A stretch of DNA of 64,000 nt from Euleptes europaea (lineage: Eukaryota; Chordata; Lepidosauria; Squamata; Sphaerodactylidae): positions 2,949,001-3,013,000 of the forward strand of contig NC_079323.1 of assembly GCF_029931775.1 (NCBI RefSeq). Reading direction: 5' to 3'. The notes under the pieces were generated by a model that saw nothing but the letters and a program-made list of their open reading frames with translations, was not told where the DNA came from and did no database searches. Every line of letters begins with the position of its first letter. Position 1 is the first letter of the stretch. This document shows positions 10,849-22,800 of the stretch, in pieces. Position numbers and translations under genes: made by a program.

Positions 10849-13800
10849 CTAGAAGAAGAAGGGAGATGGAAGAAGATGTGTTAGTCATGATTCCCCTGGA
10901 ATCCATACCCTAGAAAGACAAAAGCACTATTTACAGACTTTCCTTTCTCCCTTAGAAGCTCCTTGATTAATAAATCTTGAGCAGCATAATTCTAAATCTA
11001 TTGTTCAAGGGATATAAGGACTGAGATAAATTTTGCCATTGCCAATGTAACCTTAGGATCGCTTTCACTTTATAAATAGGATATTAGCTCAGACACAGAG
11101 TTTCTAGAAGAAGGAGGAGGGTTTTTTATATGCCGACTTTCTCTACCACTTAAGAAAGAATCAAACTGGCTTGCAATCACCTTCCCTTCCCCTCCCCACA
11201 ACAGACACCCTGTGCAGTAAGTGGGGCTGAGAGAGCTGTGACTAGCCCAAGGTCACCCAGCTGGTTTCATGTGTAGGAGTGGGGAAACCAACCCGGTTCA
11301 CTGCTCATGTGTAGGAGTTGGGAATCAAACCGGTTCACCAGATTAGAGTCCACCACTCCAAACCACTGCACTTAACTATTACACCACACTGGCTCTCAGT
11401 CCGATCTGTTGGAATAGGAATAATATATCTTGATCTTAGACCCTCATAAAAACGACCTTCCAGGAGCATGTGTGCTAGAGAATCAATAGAGACAGAAGAA
11501 CACGGGCAGGTCCTTTCCAATTATGGTACGTTTATACATCTACCTTGCATAACCATAGAAGGGTTAGCATTCAGTCTAGCAAGAAATGAGGGGTTGTCAA
11601 GAAATAGGTATAAGAAGGCATTTTACCTCTCACTCGGGGGGGGGGGAATAGATCCGAGTCCAATAGCAACATAGAGATCAACCGTGTCACGCCCCTGGTA
11701 TTCCTTGGAGGTCTCCCATGCAAATACCAGCCAGGGTCAGGGCTGAGAGTGTGGGACTGGCCCAAGGTCACCCAGCAAGCTTCCATGTCATGAGTGGGGA
11801 TTGGAACCTGTGTTTCCCAGGTCCTAGTCTGACACCTTAACCAATAAACCACTCTGGCTCTCTATCAGAAGCGTAGAGGGAGGCAAAGGTGTTTCGAAAC
11901 AGAACACAGTGCCAAACTCAACATGCTCTTTACAAAATCCAGAAACCAAAAAAAGACCTTGGGAGGAATTCATAAGACATCAGCTGCACTTCAGAAAGAA
12001 CATATTCAAAACTTCCAACATCTGGGTGGGAAATCTGAATAAGAAGGTTGGAAACATCCCTAAATATAAGCAACCCCCCGGGGGAAGTTCTGTTCTTTGC
12101 TCTCTGCATTCTTTGCTCTCAAGGCTTCTGATGAAGCCCTATTTGCATGCTATCCGGAATGTTGCGGTAGCAATTTTTAATATGTGGGGAGAGGGGGAGT
12201 GGATTGCCCCCCTCCGGTTCCTAAATTGTATAATCCCTTTCCCAAAGCACCAGATGGGTTGCCGAGACAGACTTGAATAGACAGACTTGCAGACTCCTTT
12301 TGGCCCCTTTACATGTGATGTGAGCAACATTCCGATTTCTGCCAGAAGTATGCTATAAGGTGTGGAGAAAAGGGACCATAAAGAAGAGCGCGGAATACAT
12401 TCTGGGGCTGTGCATTTTCTCTTTGCTAAACTTGCCAGGAAGAGCCCCATGGCACAGAGTGGTAAGCTGCAGTACTGCAGTCAAAAGCTCTGCTCACGAC
12501 CTGAGTTTGATCCCAACGGAAGTTGGTTGCAGGTAGCCGGCTCAAGATTGACTCATCCTTCCATCCTTCCGAGGTCAGTGAAATGAGTACCCAGCTTGCT
12601 GGGGGTAAAGGGAAGATGACTGGGGAAGGCACTGGCAAACCACCCCATAAACAAAGTCTTCCTAGGAAACGTCGGGATGTGACATCACCCCATGGGTCAG
12701 GAATGACCCGGTGCTTGCACAGGGGACCTTTACCTTTTACCTTTAAACTTGCCAGGGCCCATTTCTCCTGGAATTACAGCTCATCTCCAGACTACAGAGA
12801 TCAGTTCCCCTGGAAAGTGGATGCTTTGGAGGGTGGACTCTACGGCAGTGATGGCGAACCTTTTAGAGACCGAGTGCCCAAACTGCAACCAAAAACCCAC
12901 TTATTTATCACCGAGTGCCAATGCGGCAATTTAACCTGAATACCACCCCCAGAGGGGGCCCAGAGGGAGAGGCTAGGGTTGCCAAGTTCCTCTTCGCCAT
13001 GAGTGGGAGGTTTTTGGGGTGGCGCCTGAGGAGGGCGGGGTTTGGGGAAGGACTTCAGTGCCATAGAGTCCAATTGCCAAAGTGGCAATTTTTTCCAGGG
13101 GAACTGATCTCTATTGGTTGGAGATCACCTGTAATAGCAGATCTCCAGCTAGTACCTGGAGATTGGCAACTAGTTCCTTAGTGTTTTCTCTCTACATATC
13201 AAGACAAATGGAAAGGTGTTTGGAGGATAGCTTGTGGGCACTTCAAAGGTGGAATAGGACTGCACGCCCCTCCGCCCGCACAGACCCAGAGGGTGCCGGA
13301 GAAGCCGCTGGAGGGAAAGAAGGAAGGAAGGAAGGAAAGAAGGGAAGGGAGGGGGAAAGGGAAGGAAGGGAGGGAGAGAAAGAAAGAAAAAGAGAGAGAA
13401 AGGGAGAAAGAAATGGAGCAAGGGAGAGAAAGAAAAGGACAGAGGGAGACAGAAAAAGAAAGAGGCCATTTATGCATGGGAGGTTTTGCCTTGGATTTGC
13501 CACTCGGTGGGGCGCGGCAGCAGGCTTGTGAGAGGCGAGCAGGGTGGGGCAGAGGGCGCCTCCTTCGCACCCACCGACCAGCCATGCCCCTCCGCCCGCA
13601 CAGGCCCAGAGGGCGCCGGAGAAGCCGCCGGCCATGCCAAGTGTGAGTGCTCGGCTTCTGTTCCCCGCTCTCCCACCCGCCTGGCTGGCCGCGGACGCTC
13701 CAGCGGTGGCAATGGTGGCAGCTTCTGTGGGAGAGTCCGGGGGCCACCGCCAATCATGTCGGAGGTTCCCCACCCCTGGGCTACAGCCTCCCCCATCCGG

Positions 13801-16800
13801 GGTGGGGCAGAGCCGGAAAGACCAGTGGCTTGGAGGAACCGTGCGTGCCGGCAGAAAGGGCTACGCGTGCCGGAAGTGGCACCCGTGCCATAGGTTCGCC
13901 AACACGGCTCTACGGCATTGTACCCCACTGAGATCCCTGTCCTCCCCAGGCTCCATCCCCAAATCTCCAGGAGTTTCCCATCCTGGATATGGCAACCCTA
14001 CCCCCCCATCCCCTGCTGGTGGCCAGAGAGGACCTGGCAACCTTGGGAGGGTGGAGCTTGGGGAGGTGGAGTTTGGGGAGGGGAAGGAGCTCTGCAGGGC
14101 TGTGATGTCATAGAGTCTTCCCTCCAAATAGGGTTGCCAACCTCCAGGCACTAGCTGGCGATCTCCTGCTATTAAAACTGATCTCCAGCCGATAGAGATC
14201 AGTTCCTCTGGAGAAAATGGCCGCTTTGGTCATTGGACTCTATAGCATTAAAGTCCCCCCTCCCCAAACCCTGCCCTCCTCAGGCTCCGCCCCAAAAACC
14301 TCCCGCCGGTGGCAACCCTAGCATCCTCTGGTCAGTTTCAGCAGCGAGTGTAAAGATCTCAGGAACTGAGCTGGCTGTTCCCCCCCCCCTTTATTTCTGT
14401 TAACTATTTTAGCATTGTTGTTGTTTTTGCTAAAATAACCTGGCAACCCTACCTCCAAAGACAGCCATTTTCTCCAGGGGAACTGTTCTCTGTAGTCTGG
14501 AAATCAGTTGTAATTTGGGGAGAACTCCAGGTCAGACCTGAAAGCTGGCAATACTGTGAACAGGTGTGCCTTGCTTGGGGTGACCAAATGCCTGGCCTTG
14601 ATGTCAGCAACAACCTCAAAGTGACCAGATCCGTTCTCAGATCATTTCAGTGGTATTATCTGTACCTTCATTTGTCTGGGAAAGCATCCGGAAGTTCTGG
14701 ACTTCTTGCCTGAACTCCAGCTTGTTGACCTTCTGGATCTGAACCAAATGAAATACACCTGAAAACGAACACACACAGATTGCCAGAAGGGTTTGAGCAG
14801 ATCACGTTTAAAAGGCACTGCAGGTGGACTGCAATCCCAGGATCCCCTTTGTCACTGTTAGACTCGTCTCGGTGAGCCAAAACTTGGACTAGGCTGGTAG
14901 GCTGCTGTTGGCTGAATTTACCAGGCCCTTTGGCTCAACAAGAACTGACAGCCCCTTATGACTTAGGACAACTAGGTTTGAGTCCAGTAGAACTTTAGAG
15001 ACGAACAAGATTTTGGGGGATATGAGCTTTTGAGAGTCAAAGCTCCCTTCTTCAGATACTAAGCTGGACTAGATGTCCCTGGTGGTCCCTTCCAACTCTA
15101 TAGCCATTTATACAGTGTCAATTTTGATGCTCGCTCAAAGCTGTTTTTTTAAATGTGACCTTTAAAATGCCTATTCACTGTCCCGATGCAAGAGGAGAAA
15201 TTCCACCCCTCCCAACTTGCCTGCTCCTTCGTTCCTTTGTTTGCATAGCCATTAGCAATCACCCGGTTGCATGCTTTCTTGAGGGGATTCTTTGAGGCGG
15301 GGGCAGAGGAACACAAAAGGTTGCCTTAAAAGGGCTCTTAAGAAATGCGAAGCAGGTATGCACCCGCTTTCCAGTCACTTCCTGAATGACGGTTCAGGGT
15401 GAAAAACTCAAAAAAATATGCAGGGCACTTCAGCCTGGAACGCGCTGCTAATTACCAAGCATAAATGGCCTGTGATTCTATAAGCTTTGACTCTCGAAAA
15501 CTCATACCCCAAAAACCGTATTGGTCCTTAAGGTGTTATTGGACTCGAATCTAGCTGTCCTACTGCAGCTCAACAGGGCTACCCGCTGAAACTTGTTATT
15601 TAGGGGCTCTTTTCTGTCATTTCATTTTTCTTCTTATTCGATTATTTGTTTAGAATGTTTTTTATGCCACCTTTCCACTCAACATAGGGTCCCCAAGGCA
15701 GCGAACAATCAAAACCATTAAAACAGGCTTAAAAAAATTATCATAAAAACAGTTAGAAACCAAAATTAAACAGATAGATTAGAGACAGTGGCAACTCAGA
15801 GACCAACAAGATTTTGGGGGTATGAGCTTTCGAAAGTCAAAACTCCCTTCGTCAGGCTCCGAGAGCTTTGACTCTCAAAAGTTTATACCCTGAAAACCTT
15901 ATTTTTTCTAAGGCATCTCTAAGGTGCCACTGGATTCGAATCTAGCTGTTCTATTGAACACCAACATTGCTGCCCTCAGAAACAAGTAAACAAAACACCT
16001 AAACCATTAACAGTTCTTCAGCTGCATTGGCTTTGCAAAGTCTAGAGAATGGACAAAACTATGGTAAAACCATAAGCGAGGCCATTTCTTTGGCTGAATC
16101 CCCCCCACAAACAACAAGTTGAGTCAACGTAATGAGGACCATGCTGATATACTGTGGGGGCTCAGCTCTCTCCCAGGCATGTGTGGGTTGGCTGTCACTT
16201 TCCTTCCAAAGAATTGATGACTAAGGTCGTTTATGCATGGGTACTTTGACTCAAGTTTGCCCCCAGTCTGTCTCGGTTATTCCTTGGAATTATGCATGAG
16301 TTTTCCATCCATTAGAGATGACCTTGCTGCCAGCCCTCACAAATCCCAGGACTTCCTGTTCCTCTGTTAACCCGATTCTTCCCTCTCCCCTGAGTTCAGC
16401 CCGAGTGAAATCCCCGTGCATAAGGCAAAGCACGGGACACCCAAGCATGGTTTCTCTCACAGCCAATTACAAAGCAGTATGTAAAGAGGCGGGGATTCAA
16501 ATGCTTCCTGGGAGCACTTTCTGAGCAGAAGAAAGGCTTTTAAAAACTGAGACTTGGATTTCTCCCTCCCCTTTCAGATTGCTTTGTTTTTTGTTTTTTT
16601 GTTCTTAAAATGCTTTTTTATGCAGAAATTGGGTTGGGGGGGAATTTTCTCTCACAGTAAGCACTACAAAGTAAGTCAATTACAAAGCAGCATTTAAAGG
16701 GGCGGGAACTTGATTTGAGCTCGGTGACTGCTAGTGCATAGACTCCCAACAGGAAAGTGTGGGTCCAGCGAGCAACAAACCTCAGGTAAAACTCCCGTGC

Positions 16801-19800
16801 ATAAATGACCTGACTCTCAGCTGCTCCAAGTAGGGAACCTATATAAGCCACAGTCAAGGGTCATATGCAGATCCCACCGCTGACACCTGCAAGCTAGACC
16901 ACAGACCTCTGATGGAGTAATGTCTTACTCAAAGGATCTGTCTCCTTTGTGTTTCTTGCATGATGGAGCTCTGCACATGTTTAGACACTGCCCTGAGCAT
17001 GTTTTGTATGTTCCTGGCTACAAGGAAATGCTACTAAAAAACAAACCAACGCGACCCATCGGAGCACCGCAGAACATGCGCAAGAGGCACATACCTTTCA
17101 CGAGCTTCCAGATATAGATTTCCACATAGTCTGAGGAATCCTTCTCTATGGCGATTTTCCTCAAGTTTTCTTTCTCAGCACTGGAAGCAATGAACATGTA
17201 GATGGACACTCTGCATTTATTGGTGTTGACCGCCGTGGTGGGTATCATCTCGTCGCCTGAAAGTACATAGACCCCATGGTCAGTGGTGGTGACTTCTCAG
17301 GAACACAGGAAGGGAAAGGTGCTGAAATCAGCATAGGGGATCGCTCAGGAAGAGACACCATGTGCAGCCCCTCAATCATTCATCTAGCACATCTGGGCGA
17401 GCAGTATACAGAACCTTTCTCTCTGATATACCAGTGATAGCCTGCATGGTACAGTGGTTAGAAAGTTGGACTAGGATCTGGGAGACCAGGTTTGGATTAG
17501 GGGAGTGCTGTGGACATAGTTTATCTTGACTTCAGTAAGGCTTTTGATAAGATTCCATATGATATTCCCACCTGCATCAGGGTGTCTGTTGTGGGGAGGG
17601 GAAGGGAAGGTGATTGTAAGCCGGTTTGATTCTCTCTTAAGTGGTAGAGAAAGTCAGCATATAAAAAAACAACTCTTCTTTTCATCTTCTTTTTGACAAG
17701 TTGGTAAAATGTGCTTTGGATCCTATTAGGTGGATCTGTAACTGGTTGACAGATCACACCCAAAGAGTGCTTGTTAATGGTTCGTCATCCTTTTGGAGAG
17801 GAGTGACAAGTGGAGTGCCTCAGGGATCTGTCCTGGTCCCTGTGTTGTTCAGCATCTTTATAAATGATTTGGATGAAGGAATAGAGGGGATGATTATTAA
17901 ATCTGCCGATGATACTAAATTGGAAGGGGTAGCAAATACCGGAGAAGACAGAGTCAAGATGTAGGATGGTCTTGACAGGCTGGAAAACTAAGATAAAACT
18001 AACAAAATGAATTTCAACAGAGTTAAATGTAAAATTCTGCATTTAGGTAGGAAAAATGTTGGTTTTAATGGCTTTTAAAATGATATTTTAATTTGTATGT
18101 TTTAATTTGTTAGCCACCTTGGTAGTCCTATGAGGGCAGAAAGCTGGGGGTAAAAATCTTGGGTTTTTTTTACAGAAAAATGGAAGCTCGCTGGGTGACC
18201 TTGGGCCAGTCACTCTCAGCCTAGCCTACCTCACAGGCTTGTTGTGAGGTTAAAATGGGGGAAAGGGCAACTGTGTAAGCTGCTTTGGGTCACCACTGGG
18301 GAAAAGGCAGGATATAAATGAAGCAAATAAATAAATACAGGTGCTGCCTTTTACTGAGTCAAGACCACTGGTCTATCAAAGTCATCCATGTCTATTCCCG
18401 GCATCTTTAGTTCAAAGGATCAGATAGTAGCTGATACACAATACCTTGGCCTAGGGTTGCCAACCTCCAGGCACTAGCTGGAGATCTCCTGCTATTACAA
18501 CTGATCTCCAGCCGGTAGAGATCAGTTCACCTGGAGAAAATGGCCGCTTTGGCAATTGGACACTATGGTATTGAAGTCCCTCCCCTCCCCAAACCCCGCC
18601 CTCCTCAGGCTCTGCCCCAAAAACCTCCCACCGGTGGCAAAGAGGGACCTGGCAATCCTACCTCGGCCAGAGACCTCGCCAGTCAGAGCAGGCAGTATTG
18701 ACCATGCTAGACCAAGGGTCTAACTGAATAATGCAGCTTCCTGTGTATCGTCTTCATATGTATGTGAAACAACAATTAAACAGCTAGATTCGAGTCCAAT
18801 GGCGCTAGGGTAGCCAGCTCCAGGTTGGGAAATACCTGGAGATTTTAGGGGTGGAGTCTGAGGAGGGCTGAGGTAGATGGGTCACCAGTCTGGTTAGTGT
18901 TGCCAACCTCCAGGTGGTGAGGAAATAAATAGTACTAGGCTCTTGCAATGCAAACAAACTTCTATTAATAATACAAAACTGTGCAATAAGTGAAAGTGCA
19001 GAATGTTACAAATGGAACAACAACACATACACATACAATACAGCTCCAAAAGGCTGCTCAATGTTCCACAAAATTTATCACAAAGTTGTTATGATCAGTC
19101 AAGGTCAAGAATTATCTCAAGAGTGAGCGCACCGTTTGTAATATTCTGCACTTTCACTTATTGCACAGTTTTGTATTATTAACAGAAGTTTGTTTGCAAT
19201 GCAAGAGCCTAGTACTATTTATTTCCTCAGCTTAGCATTTGGTACTTGTGCCTATTTCTCCAGTTTGCTAACCTCCAGGTGGTGGCTGGAGATCTCCTGG
19301 GATTACAGCTGATCTCCAGGCGACAGAGTTCAGTTTCCCTGGAGAAAAGGGCCGCTTTGGAAGGTGGACTCTATGGCATTATACCCCGTTGAAGTCCCTC
19401 CCCTCCCCAAACCTCACCCTCCTCAGGCTCCACCCTCAAAATTTCCAGGTATTTCCCAACCTGGAGCTGGTGCCCCTCGCTCTTATGTGCTGTGTATTTT
19501 TTATCCAATGGAATAAGGAGACAGTGTGAAAATTCCACAGCCCAAGTTCCAGTACAGGAGAGAAGTCCTGCCCACCCCTCCCTGCTTCCTCACATTCACA
19601 CCCCAGGATGTCATTTCAACTCTCTCTTACATATAATTCCTGGTTTTGGCCTCATCATGCTTATTCTTAACCTGCCAGAGTTCTAGAGGCGGTTTTTAGC
19701 ACTCCCATTGGGCACAAAGCTATCGATGTTCTGTTTTTCTTGTGGTGTGATCTGGAATTAATGTTTGCACATAAAGGTGCCAATGTCCAAGTGGTGGCTG

Positions 19801-22800
19801 GAGACCGCCCACTATTACAACTGATCTCCAGGCAACGGAGATCAGTTCCCATGCAGAAAATGGCTGCTTCGGCCATTGGACTCTATGGCATTGAAGTCCC
19901 TCCCTTCTCTAAACCCCACCCTCCTCAAGCTCCACCCCCAAAGTCTCCAGGTATTTCCTAAAGTGCAGCTGGCAACCCTATTTGCACATCAGCATATTAA
20001 CCCCAGAACTAGGCCTACCCAGAACACAGTGTTGTTTTCCTTCTAGGAGCATTATTGTTCCCTGTGCTTTTCTCACTAGGGAATAATAGATCAACAGAAT
20101 ATATTTTAGAACTCGGCACTATAACTTCTTTCAGTTTCATGTTGGCAGACTGGAGACCACCCCGGCTTCAGTAGAAGATGCTTAGCATAAACTTCCAAAT
20201 TTGGTTACATCAAATATTTTTCTACTCCTGCTTTTGCTCCGATACAACCAAACAAAACACAGGACAAACATTCGTCTTGGTAAACGTCCACCTGGTTCAG
20301 CGTTATTCAGCACATTTTCATTTCCCCAGACCCTGCTTTCTTTCTCTTTGCCATTACTGTCCTTGCCTTCGCTTGCCCGTCCAGCTCTTTAATCCTACTG
20401 GCTAAGGCAACCTGTGAAGGCCAAGTATGTTAGTTCCTGAACTCTTGCAAGAACCCCATGAAACAAACCACCCTCTCCACATAGTAAATGGGGGCAAAGT
20501 GGACAGATGCAGGGAGAATGTGGCATGCCGATAGGGTTGCCAGGTCCCTCTTTGCCACTGGTGGGAGGTGTTTGGGGCGAAGCCTGAGGAGGGCGGGGTT
20601 TGGGGAGGGGAGGGACTTCAGTTGGGTATAATGTAGGGTTGCCAGCTCCAGGTTGGGAAATACCTGGAGATTTTGGGGGTGGAGCCTGAGGAGGGTGGGG
20701 TTTGGGAAAGGGAGGAAGTTCAGTTGGATATAATGTAGAGACTGCAATCCCGGGATTGCATCTGCTTTTGCCCTCTTGAGTTTCATTATGGAAAACTGTT
20801 AAATGTAAGAAGCTTCTTGATGCAGAGTTGTGGCTCAGTGGTAGAGCGTCTACTTGGCATGCAGAAGGTCCCAGGTTCAATCCCTGGCATCTCCCATTAA
20901 AGGGACTAGGCAGGTAGGTGATGTGAAAGACCCCTGCCTGAGACCCTGGAGAGCCGCTACCGGTCTGAGTAGAGAATACTGACTTTGATGGACCAAGGTT
21001 CTGATTCAGTATAAGGCAGCTTCATGTGTTCCATTTACATTCATGTAAATTAATTTTGCACAGTGAAAAGGCGGAAGGCCACTTTTAGAATAAAGCCTAC
21101 ACGAGGCTTGTTGCTTTCAGAATTAACAGGATGTTCTCTTTTTAAAAAAGTTTTAAAGTTTTATTTCAATACACAAACAAAACATAGACACATAAAACAT
21201 AACCAATCATATTCATACAATTTAACTTACATTTTAGTAGTTTACTTCTTTTTGAGTTACATTACTGTGTCTTCTCAATATCTCTTCATATCTAATAACT
21301 CACATTTGCTGTAAAACATATATTACCTAAATCTTTCTTATTCTGTTTTGATTTAATTTTAGTCTTAATTTTCAGCTATGTGTTTAAAGAAGACATTCCA
21401 TTTTTCGTGACATTCTGAAATTGGTCTATTATGTATAAAGGAGGTTAGTTTTGCCAGAGTTGAATATTCAGTTAACTTATTCATCCATTCGTTCAAATCT
21501 GGGTATTTCTCTGCCTTCCATTTTGCTGTGTACGTTACTCTTGCCGCCGTCACCATATACTTGAATAATTCACAATTTTTTTAAAAAAAAAATTACTTGG
21601 TAAGATATTTAGTAACATACTTCTCGGATCCATCACAAACTTAAGTTTTAATATCTTTTGCATTTCATCATGTATCACTGTCCAATATTTTCTTGCTTTC
21701 TTACATGTCCACAACATATGATAAAACATTGCATCTGTGTTCTGACATTTCCAACACTTCCCACTATAGCCTTTGTTAGGTTTTGCTATATCTTTAGGTG
21801 ACACCATCTGAAGAACATTTTATAATATTCGTCATTCTGTAAATTTAATTTCTTTAGTCCAGAGATTTCCCCACTGACTCATACGTATGCTTCCTCCAAA
21901 ATTTTGCACTAATTTTATCATGCAATCATTTACGGGCTCTGTTTCAGTATCATATTGCAATAACATTTTATGAATTGTTCCTAATAAAAGTCTTGAGTCT
22001 CCAGTGATTAGTTGTTCAAAAATAATCTTCTTTCTTAATTGGCCACCTTCTTTGCATTTTTGTTCTCTCAATTTTGATACCATTGGAAGATATAATAACC
22101 ACAGAATAGTCTTTCCTTCATCTTTGATTGTTTGCCAAGGCTTTGTTTTCCCTTGATTGTCCCTCATAGTCTCATACGTTATATAATCAGTTTTCTTCCT
22201 TGTACTGTTGCCACAGTAAACATCAACTGGAGATGTCAATGGTGAGACTGGCGGACTTATTCAACCTCTGCATTGAAACCATATTCTTAACAAACCATCT
22301 CTCAAAATATGCCTTCCATCTTGCGTCTGAATTGTTCTTAATGACTTCTTCATCCGTAGATAGCTAAGTATTCCTTCTTTAATATCAATTGTTTCCAGTT
22401 TTACACTCCTCTGATTTGAATCAATAACCCAGTCTGAGAAATGGATGTTCTTGATTGTTAGAGAAATCCACGTTGTGATAGAAAAGGCAGAAGAGGCCCA
22501 CTATCTAGCTTTCGAGATAGATGCTGACATCACATCTGACTCTCAAGAAGGATGCAGGAGGGTAAAAAGACAGAAGAAGAAGAGGAGGAGGAGGCGGCAG
22601 TTGGAAGAAAGTCCCTGAGAATAGCAATCTGGGTAAACAAACAGCAGCAGAAGACAGGAAGGATACAGAGCATCTCGACTTGTCCACCTTACTAGTTCTA
22701 CTTGCTTCTTCTGGAGTACAGCCGTGCTTGGTGCAAACAGACATCACTAGGGTTGCCAACCTCCAGGTACTAGCTGGAGATCTCCTGCTATTACAACTGA

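Larger units (their letters stand above)
12846..13907. mobile_element. hAT element with CAGTGATGGCGAACC ends
   Basis: Starts CAGTGATGGCGAACC and ends GGTTCGCCAACACGG, inverted ends of the Charlie-like type, with a perfect 8-bp TSD CTCTACGG. The interior holds a TAGGG MITE, a GGAA tract and a GC-rich 400-bp segment with two copies of GCCCCTCCGCCCGCACAG (13266 and 13586). No transposase frame is visible, so it is non-autonomous. Confidence 0.85.
12747..14000 (+). mobile_element. TAGGG hAT-MITE split by a 1.06-kb hAT element
   Basis: The left half is 12747-12845 and the right half 13908-14000. The break duplicates CTCTACGG (12838-12845 and 13908-13915). Confidence 0.85.

Noticed and set aside
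10890-10915. Alternative CHRDL2 last exon after CTTTCTAG/GGTATGG at about 10912
   Set aside because: In frame it gives only nine residues without similarity, whereas the exon at 10848 matches the known C-terminus along its full length.
13170-14113. Several overlapping 100-190 residue frames
   Set aside because: They lie in the purine tract and GC-rich interior of a hAT element and read through MITE sequence; no domain or splice support.
20826-20895. tRNA gene
   Set aside because: Boxes A and B are present, but the ends do not form an acceptor stem and the sequence continues into the SINE body found elsewhere.
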